Shown: in pieces, positions 1 to 6,299 of the stretch | How the letters are laid out: each line of letters opens with the position of its first letter | Position numbering within the stretch: position 1 is the first letter of the stretch | Source: Chitinivibrionales bacterium | GTDB taxonomy: Bacteria; Fibrobacterota; Chitinivibrionia; Chitinivibrionales; JANQEN01 | NCBI GenBank assembly: GCA_030593665.1 | Contig: JAUVGS010000081.1 | Span: 1 to 7,855, forward strand | DNA: 7,855 bases | Direction: 5' to 3' | Translations under genes and position numbers: made by a program | The notes under the pieces: model-generated | Told to the model about the DNA's origin: nothing | The model's input: the letters and a program-made list of their open reading frames with translations, nothing else | The model's database searches: none

Positions 1-1
1 G

Positions 2-1198
2 GCTGATATGAGAGGATATGATTGGGCGGGGATTTTTGAGCATTCCACGCCAAACGTTCACACGTTTAACTACACCCATAAAATTCATCGTAATGGCGCC
101 TTCTCGAGTATGAACATCGGGCCAATATGGGAAAGAGTTACCTCCGGAGGATCCGATGGTAATGGATATTATCGATGTAAAAGAGAAGATGAACTAATGG
201 ATGAAGCCGTTGATTACTATGACATAAGTGAGTATAATAGAATAGCTCAATGGGTTTATGTAGTTAATGCACCGGGTGATTATAATATCTATATGTATTA
301 CGAAAATGAAACACAGAGTGAACCTCATGAAGACGCTTCCTATTACAACGTCTTTCAAGAAGAGGCTGTTGTAGCAGGTGGTTGGGTGAATCAAAAAACA
401 CATACTAATCATGTTGGTAATTGGGAATTGCTAACCAGAAGTGGTCCCGTACACCTTAATAGGGCTGCTGAAATTAATATTATACTCTCTGCCGGCTATC
501 ATGATCCGGACCCTCAAAATTCTTCGGATTATATAATTGCTGATGCTATCATGCTGAGAACCGTTCCTCCAACCGCCGATATTATAATTCATATTGAGAA
601 TTCACCTGCTGAACCAAAAAACTTTTATTGCAGCGGTATGCGGGATAGATCATTTATCTCCATGCGTGATGACGAGGGTCCCTCAAAAGCTCATTTTTTC
701 CTTGAAGCTGCCTGTCAAATCGCTGCATACAGCTATCCGGATAATTTGGGACTTTTGTATGCAATGGGTCATAACGGATTGATAATGATGGGAAATGCTT
801 ATTGGAATGGTTCATCATTTGGTGACTATACTGAAGCTCTCGGTAATGGTGAAAGCTTCGGTGAAGCATTTCTAAAAGTGTCAGATCATGGATTTGCCAA
901 TGCATCAGAGGCTTTTATTTTAATGGGTGCGGGAACGCTAAAACCGGATGCTTACTATAAATATATTGATTTAAATGATCCAATTTTAAGGATCGAAAGC
1001 TCAAATAATGGAAAAGATCAAATATATTTCGCAAAAGAAACTGCACTTGTTGATAATGGTTCCCTGTTTTCTATTTCAAACGGCTCTAAAACGAAAATAG
1101 TTGCCGGCAATACAATACAAATTTCAGATGAATTCCATGCTGAATATGGAAGCAATATGCATCTGAAAATTGTACCAGAAATGACTATTGATCCTTAA
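2..1198 (+). CDS. Secreted C25/caspase-like peptidase fragment with golvesin-like domain (5' partial)
   Basis: The reading frame is open to the left edge, so the ATG at 8 is probably internal and the N-terminus is missing. Numbering from that Met, residues 48-186 resemble a golvesin C-terminal-like beta domain: a GxYNIYMYY strand (90-98), a VNQ turn (127-129), NWELL (138-142) and a closing IIADAIML strand (176-183). Residues 190-320 resemble the C-terminal half of a C25/gingipain or caspase-like cysteine peptidase: a candidate catalytic Cys236 in EAACQIAAY, then NLGLLYAMGHNGLIMMG, a GNGESFGEAF helix start, and ILMGAGTLKPDAYY in the place where relatives have a GDPTL-like strand. Residues 340-388 form a beta-rich tail with GNTIQI and FHAEYGSNMHLKI, like C-terminal stalk or sorting-associated modules of FCB-group secreted proteins. 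Family placement is from remembered patterns, and peptidase activity is inference; the catalytic His would lie upstream or in an unrecognised position. It converges on the methyltransferase gene across a hairpin. Confidence 0.6.
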   Translation, partial: ADMRGYDWAGIFEHSTPNVHTFNYTHKIHRNGAFSSMNIGPIWERVTSGGSDGNGYYRCKREDELMDEAVDYYDISEYNRIAQWVYVVNAPGDYNIYMYYENETQSEPHEDASYYNVFQEEAVVAGGWVNQKTHTNHVGNWELLTRSGPVHLNRAAEINIILSAGYHDPDPQNSSDYIIADAIMLRTVPPTADIIIHIENSPAEPKNFYCSGMRDRSFISMRDDEGPSKAHFFLEAACQIAAYSYPDNLGLLYAMGHNGLIMMGNAYWNGSSFGDYTEALGNGESFGEAFLKVSDHGFANASEAFILMGAGTLKPDAYYKYIDLNDPILRIESSNNGKDQIYFAKETALVDNGSLFSISNGSKTKIVAGNTIQISDEFHAEYGSNMHLKIVPEMTIDP

Positions 1199-1243
1199 CA
1201 ATAATGATCCGATTTGGGTAACTGAATATAAGGACATAATAAT

Positions 1244-1288
1244 AAGTGGCATGATTGTTCCAGAATTTAAGAGCAACTCATGCCACTT
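1244..1288. terminator. Hairpin terminator between convergent genes
   Basis: A perfect 11-bp inverted repeat (AAGTGGCATGA at 1244-1254, TCATGCCACTT at 1278-1288) encloses a 23-base loop. On the plus strand it is followed by a T-rich tract (TTCTTTATTT), as expected for an intrinsic terminator of the gene ending at 1198. It also lies about 70 bases past the stop of the minus-strand methyltransferase gene, so it may serve both, although the minus-strand side has no good T-run. Confidence 0.7.
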
Positions 1289-1356
1289 TCTTTATTTAAA
1301 AATGAATCCACTTTCACCGTGTATGTTATTTTGAATTTGATTCAGAATTAATTTGT

Positions 1357-2565
1357 TCATGCGAGTTTTCCTCCTTGAATAACTAACGGTTTTCCATTCA
1401 CACCCCGCGTAAAAAACAAAAACACCTCTCCCCCATCAGTAAGCTTCAGCATCTCTTTTATCTCCTCCGGTGCTAAAGGAAAATCACGGCGTGCAATATT
1501 TGCCTGCGTAATATTCTTTTCTTTACAATAGTGCTTTATCTTTTTTCGCTGCCAGGGAAGTACATCAACCACTTCGAATATCCGTCCGGGGAAATCAATG
1601 ACACATCGTTCGGAAGTCATATAATCTACCGTGTTATTGATAAACGACAGGCAGAACTCTTCAGCCACTTTTTCACCGCACCGGGCTTTGATAATGGCGG
1701 GATCAGGATCGTAGAAATATCGGTCGACAGAATCGGAGCATATTCGCGATACCGTATCGGTATTTTTTCGCTCGACTTCAATTTCAATTTCACCGGTTGA
1801 TGAGAGCATTACCACCTTTACTATAAATGACTCTGGTACTGTGTCTCGGTTGAGTAAAAACAGTATCTCTTTACACTCGCCTTCGACAGACACCACTATG
1901 GTCGTGTGCAGGCCATGAAGTTGTTTTTCAGCTTCGGTGATCTCAAAAGCAGGCGATGCTTTTATACAGATGTTGCATGTTTTTTTATAAAACAGTTCGA
2001 GGTGCTGTGTAATATCCGGTTCGCATTTAGAAAAACCGACATGCCGCCCATGAGCATCACGCCGTGAGGGATCAATGTATATCCAGTCAAACGAATTGTC
2101 AGGGCACTGTGACAATTGCTCGATACAATCCTGTGTACACACAGTAATAGTATTACAATCGAGTGTCTTTATATTTTTAATAAACAATCCTGCAAGAACA
2201 GGACTTTTTTCACAATACACAACTTCATTGAATACATCAGAAAGAAAAATCGAATCAATACCAAGACCGCCAGTGCAATCAAATAGCCTATTACCTTTAA
2301 TAATATTTGTTTTATACCGGGCGGTTGCTTCTGAAGAGCATTGCTCCAGGGCAACGGCTTCATAGAGCATTGGTTTTTGTGAAAGCTTTGGTAATTTTTT
2401 CACCGCCTTTTTATAGCAGGCAATCTGTTCAGCAATAGCGCGAACCGGAATATCATTGCGTCCCTGGTGTGCTAAAGCAAAAGCAGCGGGATGGTCCTGC
2501 AGATGATCATGCAGTATTTCCTGTACCTGCTCTGTAGTAAGTGCACACACTTCTTCACTATTCAT
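1357..2565 (-). CDS. THUMP-like domain class I SAM-dependent methyltransferase (PG_1098-like)
   Basis: This 402-residue protein looks complete. The N-terminal helical part (1-90) carries family signatures: KKAVKKLP (52-59) and LEQCSSEATARYK (73-85). The Rossmann-fold methyltransferase core follows, with SAM-binding motif I DCTGGLGID (96-104), an acidic residue after strand 2 (E119 in VVYCEK), and the motif IV equivalent DWIYIDPSRRD (160-170), where DPSRR replaces the usual DPPY. KASPAFEI (202-209) and GECKEILF (229-236) are also typical of the family. Residues 325-400 match the THUMP-like C-terminal domain, including QANIARRDFP (354-363) and DGGEVFLFF (377-385). THUMP-type domains usually bind RNA, so an RNA base methyltransferase is the likely role; the exact substrate is not known to me. 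The ATG at 2565 has no clear Shine-Dalgarno sequence, but the family N-terminus fits this start. It is transcribed alone and divergently from the lipoprotein gene at 3000. Confidence 0.88.
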   Translation of the reverse strand: MNSEEVCALTTEQVQEILHDHLQDHPAAFALAHQGRNDIPVRAIAEQIACYKKAVKKLPKLSQKPMLYEAVALEQCSSEATARYKTNIIKGNRLFDCTGGLGIDSIFLSDVFNEVVYCEKSPVLAGLFIKNIKTLDCNTITVCTQDCIEQLSQCPDNSFDWIYIDPSRRDAHGRHVGFSKCEPDITQHLELFYKKTCNICIKASPAFEITEAEKQLHGLHTTIVVSVEGECKEILFLLNRDTVPESFIVKVVMLSSTGEIEIEVERKNTDTVSRICSDSVDRYFYDPDPAIIKARCGEKVAEEFCLSFINNTVDYMTSERCVIDFPGRIFEVVDVLPWQRKKIKHYCKEKNITQANIARRDFPLAPEEIKEMLKLTDGGEVFLFFTRGVNGKPLVIQGGKLA

Positions 2566-2789
2566 AGCATTTCATTTTTATAATAATTGAATATGTTCAA
2601 TGCTTAAAATATGTCGAGGTAGACAACCAGGCTTAATAAAACAGCAGTGGCTTAATTTTTTAATGGCATACTGGCAATAATGCATAATTTAAATTTATAT
2701 TACAACACATATATTTAAGCACCAAGCAATACATAACATATTGAATTATACCATATTACACAACAGACACGGTGCTCAATTGCTATATT

Positions 2790-2808
2790 TGCTTAATTTA
2801 ATTAAGCA
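2790..2808. promoter_or_regulatory. 19-bp perfect palindrome (operator or hairpin)
   Basis: TGCTTAATT and AATTAAGCA are perfect inverted repeats around a single central T, and TTTTTA follows immediately. Its right end lies 17 bases upstream of the -35 candidate of the lipoprotein promoter, a plausible operator position. Both arms contain the GCTTAA hexamer repeated across this region. The trailing T-run would also suit a weak plus-strand terminator, but no plus-strand gene lies upstream for it to terminate. Confidence 0.5.
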
Positions 2809-2825
2809 TTTTTATTAAAAAAGTG

Positions 2826-2854
2826 TTGCGCGATTCAAAAAAATGTGTTATACT
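2826..2854 (+). promoter_or_regulatory. Sigma70-type promoter for the lipoprotein gene at 3000
   Basis: TTGCGC (2826-2831, 3 of 6 to the -35 consensus) is separated by 17 bases from TATACT (2849-2854, 5 of 6 to the -10 consensus). A TG one base upstream of the -10 makes it an extended -10. Initiation near 2861 would give a leader of about 140 bases that contains the 25-bp repeat and two TTAAGC/GCTTAA hexamers. Confidence 0.5.
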
Positions 2855-2890
2855 ATTAACAGTATGTTAAGCAGAGGGGCATGGAAATGA

Positions 2891-2915
2891 CCATTCTGCT
2901 TCTACATAATGTTAT
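2891..2915 (-). repeat. 25-bp inverted repeat, left copy
   Basis: The 25 bases beginning CCATTCTGCT and ending AATGTTAT are the exact reverse complement of 7719-7743. Strand is set so that both copies read ATAACATTATG...CAGAATGG. Similarity continues inward: the complement of 2916-2924 (TACTAAAGC) matches 7704-7712 (TACGAAAGC) at 8 of 9 positions, with six extra bases on the right side. It lies in the predicted leader of the lipoprotein gene. Confidence 0.9.
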
Positions 2916-2999
2916 GCTTTAGTATAACCAGACAAGCTTAAAAATCGAGAACAATAAACGAATTAATTATTTCTCCTTCTCAATCTCAAGGGAGGTTTT

Positions 3000-3746
3000 A
3001 TGAAACCCTCAATCTCCATGTGCCTTATCGCTGTTACTCTTATTGCTTTTACCGGTTGTAACTTCAGCCCGCTCCAATCGGATGATGACAACTCACAGTT
3101 TACAGCAGACGACGGCAATGCCGGAACCGCTTCACTTGAATTGAACGACATGGGTGACGCTGCTATGGAACTCTGGGGCAGCGCTCGTGAAAGTTTGCAG
3201 GATACGGTAAATATCGATATTACAATTATTCCCTGGAAATATGATGCCGCTGTTGGCGGATGGATCCGTGCGGCTGAAGGCACCTTTGAGGGTGGAGAAG
3301 TTACCCGTTACGATACACTCTGGTTTTATGATGTTTCAGGGAACACTGAAATGGTTCCATCAATGGAAACGACTGCGAGCTATCGCCATGTCCGCACAGT
3401 AAGCGGCACCTATATCAACCCTTTTAATTACCGCTACGAAATGAATGTTACTATTGAAAAGGGTGCGAGTGATACCGTATTCGTTTTTAACGGTTTTATT
3501 AATGGTGAATTTAATGGAGAATCCGTTGACAGCACTGTTATATCAAATGTAAAGCGACGCCTTATTCACCTGCCGTTCAGATGGCTCTCCTTTCCCTTTG
3601 AAGGAACCATCTTGGTCGATCGCCCTTTCAGAACGGTTTACATTGAGTTTGGCGGCGCGCAAACTGCCAAAGTAACGGTCACCCGAAAATCAGACGGGAA
3701 AACATGGGTCTATACTATTAATATTGTCACCGGCAGAGTCTCATAA
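3000..3746 (+). CDS. Lipoprotein of unknown function
   Basis: The start is supported by a strong Shine-Dalgarno (AAGGGAGG, 2988-2995) four bases upstream. The N-terminus is a lipoprotein signal peptide: K2, a hydrophobic stretch at residues 7-18, and the lipobox FTGC with Cys20 as the lipidated residue. Next comes a short acidic, low-complexity linker (SDDDNSQFTADDGN, 27-40). The rest (about 65-248) is rich in alternating beta-strand patterns with no helix-rich or membrane region, suggesting a surface or periplasmic beta domain. I recognise no enzymatic motif and no known family. A pattern Y81-D-x4-GWI, then WFYD (108-111), then SGN (113-115) resembles one in the lipoprotein encoded at 4755. 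The gene is followed by a hairpin and then the TIGR02147 gene, so it may be a separate transcript or the first gene of an attenuated operon. Confidence 0.85.
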   Translation: MKPSISMCLIAVTLIAFTGCNFSPLQSDDDNSQFTADDGNAGTASLELNDMGDAAMELWGSARESLQDTVNIDITIIPWKYDAAVGGWIRAAEGTFEGGEVTRYDTLWFYDVSGNTEMVPSMETTASYRHVRTVSGTYINPFNYRYEMNVTIEKGASDTVFVFNGFINGEFNGESVDSTVISNVKRRLIHLPFRWLSFPFEGTILVDRPFRTVYIEFGGAQTAKVTVTRKSDGKTWVYTINIVTGRVS

Positions 3747-3756
3747 AAACATTCGG

Positions 3757-3802
3757 AATGAGAGAACCGCTAGTCAGCCCCCTTTCTACTGGTTCTCTCA
3801 TT
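3757..3802 (+). terminator. 12-bp-stem hairpin, terminator or attenuator
   Basis: AATGAGAGAACC (3757-3768) and GGTTCTCTCATT (3791-3802) pair perfectly around a 22-base C-rich loop, starting 10 bases after the lipoprotein stop codon. An A-tract (ATAAAAAC) precedes the stem, but only a weak T-containing stretch (ACCATTTACC) follows it. It could therefore be an imperfect intrinsic terminator, an mRNA-stabilising 3' hairpin, or a partial read-through element ahead of the regulator gene. Confidence 0.5.
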
Positions 3803-3863
3803 ACCATTTACCAGTAGTGTATGAACGCAATTGTGAAGACCAGAGTGCATAATGGAGACGGAA

Positions 3864-3935
3864 ATGTATTTTATTGATAAAAATAAAGAGCACACTTTCG
3901 ACACATCAGTAATTAGTGTGGAGTTCATAACATGA
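3864..3935 (+). CDS. Possible 23-residue leader peptide upstream of the TIGR02147 gene
   Basis: A short ORF begins MYFIDKNKEH and ends SVEFIT. A GGAG (3854-3857) sits six bases before its ATG, a good ribosome-binding spacing. Its TGA stop overlaps the ATG of the TIGR02147 gene in an ATGA junction (3932-3935), the classic arrangement for translational coupling. An in-frame ATG at 3852 would give 27 residues, but the GGAG favours 3864. The peptide has no signal sequence or recognisable motif. It may be a regulatory leader rather than a functional protein, or a chance ORF. Confidence 0.35.
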   Translation: MYFIDKNKEHTFDTSVISVEFIT

Positions 3936-4762
3936 TAAGCGTATTCGATTATCAGAATTACCGTCTCTTCCTTAGCGACTTTCTTAACGATAAGAAACAG
4001 CATGAAAAGGGTTTTTCCCAGCGGGATATCCTGAAAAAGATGGAAATAAGCTCGAGCGGTTTTCTGTCAAATGTCCTGTCAGGCAGAAATAATCTTACCA
4101 TAACACAGGTTGCGCAATTAGGCAAAATACTGAAGCTGAAGAAAGCTGATGCAGCTTACTTTGAAGCCCTGGTCCTGTTCACCCAGGCAAAAACACTTGA
4201 TGAAAAAAACATTTACTACTCCCGCATGGTAAAACTGCATAAATTAAAATTTAAAAGCCTTAAGAAAAACCAGCTCAGCCTCTTTTCAAAATGGTACTAC
4301 GCGGTCATCCGCGAGCTTATCTATTTCTATACATTCACCGATAACTATAAAGAACTCGCCGGGATGATTGACCCGCCAATCTCTCCAAAGGAAGCTGAAG
4401 AAGCCATTCATGAACTCGATACAATCGGCCTGATCAGGAAGGAAAGCGATGGCGTCTATCGCCAGCAAAGCGGGATTGTTACCACCGGCGATGAAGTCCG
4501 TTCGTTTCATGTCGCAAATTTTATCATGGAGACGATCAAACATGCGGAACGGGCGCTGGATATGGTGCCGCCGAATGAACGCGACCTGTCAGTACTCACA
4601 CTCAAGCTTTCGGAAAAGACCATGAAACAGATGAAAACAGAGATTCAGATGTTCAGAAAAAAACTCCTTCGTATGGCGGAAACCGATTCAAACCAGACTC
4701 GGGTTTACCAATGCAACATCAACTTCTTTCCTGCGACAAAAAGGGAGGAATACTATGACTAA
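3932..4762 (+). CDS. TIGR02147 family protein (DUF4423-containing putative regulator)
   Basis: The 276-residue length is typical of TIGR02147 as I know it, and the N-terminus MISVFDYQNYRLFLSDF is diagnostic. Residues 28-67 (FSQRDILKKMEISSSGFLSNVLSG onward) look like the helix-turn-helix-like segment of the family, followed by the AAYFEALVLFTQAKT signature (74-88). A winged-helix-like stretch at 152-178 (SPKEAEEAIHELDTIGLI) precedes the C-terminal DUF4423-like region, which ends in the conserved RVYQCNINFFPATK (257-270). A GGAG (3920-3923) lies eight bases before the start. The protein has no signal peptide, so it is cytoplasmic. A regulatory role is inferred from the fold-like features; no member that I know of has a firmly established target. 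Its last eight bases overlap the next lipoprotein gene, which argues strongly for co-translation and a shared function. Confidence 0.92.
   Translation: MISVFDYQNYRLFLSDFLNDKKQHEKGFSQRDILKKMEISSSGFLSNVLSGRNNLTITQVAQLGKILKLKKADAAYFEALVLFTQAKTLDEKNIYYSRMVKLHKLKFKSLKKNQLSLFSKWYYAVIRELIYFYTFTDNYKELAGMIDPPISPKEAEEAIHELDTIGLIRKESDGVYRQQSGIVTTGDEVRSFHVANFIMETIKHAERALDMVPPNERDLSVLTLKLSEKTMKQMKTEIQMFRKKLLRMAETDSNQTRVYQCNINFFPATKREEYYD
4743..4748 (+). promoter_or_regulatory. Ribosome-binding site inside the TIGR02147 gene
   Basis: GGGAGG lies six bases before the ATG at 4755 and within the last codons of the TIGR02147 gene. It fixes the start of the overlapping lipoprotein gene and supports translational coupling through the ATGACTAA junction (4755-4762). 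Confidence 0.75.
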
Positions 4763-6089
4763 GGCTTATAATAAAATACAGAAAATCATTTTGAACAGTC
4801 TCCGGTATATAAGCATCATCCTCTCTGCACAGGTTCTCTTTACCGGATGTACCCTTAATCCCGTAGCAGACAGCGAGGCCGGGAACCCGACCGTTGTTTC
4901 TGCGAGTGCACTTATTAATCTGCCGACATCATTAGCTTTGGACTCTCTTTCGATCATAAGAAACTCCCGGCAGCAGGATGTGAAGGATAACGCTGAGACT
5001 ATCTACGACATTATTCGCATCCAGAATTACTTTGTCAATGAGCTTGTCAATGGCGACACAATGAGTATCAGAGCATTTCTGGAAGAAGAGATACCAAAAT
5101 TACCCTGGAACCATATTATCAAAACAGGCAGTTATATTTTCGATACGTTGACCTATCACTTTGAAGCGACCTATAATGCAGCCGCAGCGCTTCGCTATCA
5201 GGTGTATGCTTTTTATAACCATCCTGCAAACGGGTGGATCATAAAAACCGCATTCAATGGCAGCGTGGACTACCCCAGGGGATGGTTTTACATGTTTACC
5301 GATTTTACGGGGGATTTCAGAACAGATTCACTTGCGATTCTTGTTTCATTCGAAAAAACACCAAACCACCGGTTGCTCGATATTGAAATCGACCAGAAGC
5401 TACTGATCCAGTCTGAAGACCTTGCGCAATCCTTTACCTATTCGTGGTATGAAGCGAACGGCATCATACACCTGTCAGGCATGAGCTATCATCCCTATCT
5501 TGACAGCATTCTCAAAGATACGGTTGGATACTGTTACACCTATACCGCAGTTGCCGACACCGCAGTACCCAACGCGAATGAAAATATTGCAATTGTCAAC
5601 CTTGGCCTGCCTCCGGCATCCTATGCAGATACCGCCCTTCACTTTACCACCTATGGTATCGCTAACGCATACGGCAATTATTTTGTGAATTACAGTATTC
5701 CGGCCCTTGACGATACGAGTAAAATGTTACTTGCGACTTCGGTTACCGACACCCTTACACTTCTGCAAATATTCATTGAAATGCAGGACACCACCTTTAA
5801 GCTTCATGATCCTTCCGAGGCTGACAGCCTGACTATCGATGACCTTATCCTGTATCTTGAATTAAATAAAGGTATTTTGGCACTGATAACGGATGAAACC
5901 GTGAAAAAAGAATATGCAACCCTCCTCTGGATCCTGAAACTTCGGCAGCCGGTCTATTTTAATGCAAAGGGATATGTTGGCAACGGAGAAACTGTCCCTT
6001 CAGGATTCGAAGCACTTGCCGCGATACCGTGCAACAGGCCAAGATTTATTCCGCAGGAAGTAAAAGAGCTGATTATCACCATGCCATAA
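4755..6089 (+). CDS. Lipoprotein of unknown function coupled to the TIGR02147 gene
   Basis: This 444-residue protein starts with a long basic n-region (K3, K8, K10, R17), a hydrophobic core (19-30) and the lipobox FTGC with Cys32. Directly after the lipid anchor comes a SEAGNP motif (40-45), similar to the Ser/Thr-Glu-x-x-Asn motifs I associate with Fibrobacterota lipoproteins; that association is from memory. Residues 50-125 are mixed or helical, 125-345 are beta-rich with several Asp-Thr turns, 345-395 contain helices (DSLTIDDLILYLELNKGILALI), and the C-terminus carries a short beta element (VYFNAKGYVGNG, 400-411). Cys260 and Cys426 are the only cysteines after the anchor and might form a disulfide. 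I recognise no enzyme motif. A local pattern, Y154-N-x4-GWI, WFY (177-179), TGD (185-187), echoes the lipoprotein at 3000. The 8-base overlap with the regulator gene suggests that the two products work together or that one controls the other. Confidence 0.88.
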   Translation: MTKAYNKIQKIILNSLRYISIILSAQVLFTGCTLNPVADSEAGNPTVVSASALINLPTSLALDSLSIIRNSRQQDVKDNAETIYDIIRIQNYFVNELVNGDTMSIRAFLEEEIPKLPWNHIIKTGSYIFDTLTYHFEATYNAAAALRYQVYAFYNHPANGWIIKTAFNGSVDYPRGWFYMFTDFTGDFRTDSLAILVSFEKTPNHRLLDIEIDQKLLIQSEDLAQSFTYSWYEANGIIHLSGMSYHPYLDSILKDTVGYCYTYTAVADTAVPNANENIAIVNLGLPPASYADTALHFTTYGIANAYGNYFVNYSIPALDDTSKMLLATSVTDTLTLLQIFIEMQDTTFKLHDPSEADSLTIDDLILYLELNKGILALITDETVKKEYATLLWILKLRQPVYFNAKGYVGNGETVPSGFEALAAIPCNRPRFIPQEVKELIITMP

Positions 6090-6100
6090 AGAGTGATGCC

Positions 6101-6134
6101 TCGGGAATACCAGAATATTTTCATATCTTCCCGA
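6101..6134 (+). terminator. Weak hairpin downstream of the second lipoprotein gene
   Basis: TCGGGAA (6101-6107) pairs with TTCCCGA (6128-6134) around a 20-base AT-rich loop, 11 bases after the stop codon. AAAAC rather than a T-run follows, so termination here is doubtful. The rest of the gap to 6299 holds a T6 tract (6194-6199) and an A8 tract (6213-6220) flanking a GC-rich stretch, and no promoter I would trust. Confidence 0.3.
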
Positions 6135-6299
6135 AAACAATCAGAACCAATCCTCTGTTCAACCGTTCTTTATGAATACTCAATATATCGTCATTTTTTC
6201 CCCGGCGAGCAGAAAAAAAACACTCCTCCAGCATGATAAATACGTATTTTAGTTAATTCGAATAACCACTTATTTTCTGTAATTCCATGTGATCGATTT

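Larger units (their letters stand above)
2566..2999. other. AT-rich divergent intergenic region with repeated GCTTAA motifs
   Basis: This gap of 434 bases separates two divergent genes and shows no convincing ORF. It holds eight copies of the hexamer GCTTAA or its complement TTAAGC (starting at 2602, 2631, 2650, 2715, 2791, 2802, 2867 and 2936), a 19-bp palindrome at 2790-2808, a promoter candidate at 2826-2854 and one copy of a 25-bp repeat at 2891-2915. A 16-base inverted repeat (ATTGAA, TATG spacer, TTCAAT; 2586-2601) lies 20 bases upstream of the methyltransferase start and could be an operator or a leader hairpin. I found no convincing minus-strand promoter for the methyltransferase. Confidence 0.7.

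Noticed and set aside
8..10. ATG at 8 as the true start of the first gene
   Set aside because: The frame is open through the left edge, no ribosome-binding site can be seen, and the protein begins mid-domain without a signal peptide.
1531..1800. 89-codon plus-strand ORF
   Set aside because: It is a shadow of the methyltransferase gene, whose family motifs span this stretch on the other strand.
2891..2915. Integron attC site or cassette boundary
   Set aside because: The GTTATGC and GCATAAC ends do not fit the GTTRRRY/RYYYAAC core consensus, the two copies are inverted rather than direct, and no integrase is present.
2963..3283. 106-codon minus-strand ORF over the lipoprotein start
   Set aside because: It is antisense to a gene with a strong Shine-Dalgarno and lipoprotein signal, and its own translation is compositionally odd.
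3831..3853. Promoter TTGTGA / CATAAT ahead of the TIGR02147 gene
   Set aside because: The spacer is only 11 bases, too short for a sigma70-type promoter.
6172..6252. 26-codon ORF between the second lipoprotein and radical SAM genes
   Set aside because: There is no Shine-Dalgarno, and its Lys-rich middle simply follows from the A8 tract.
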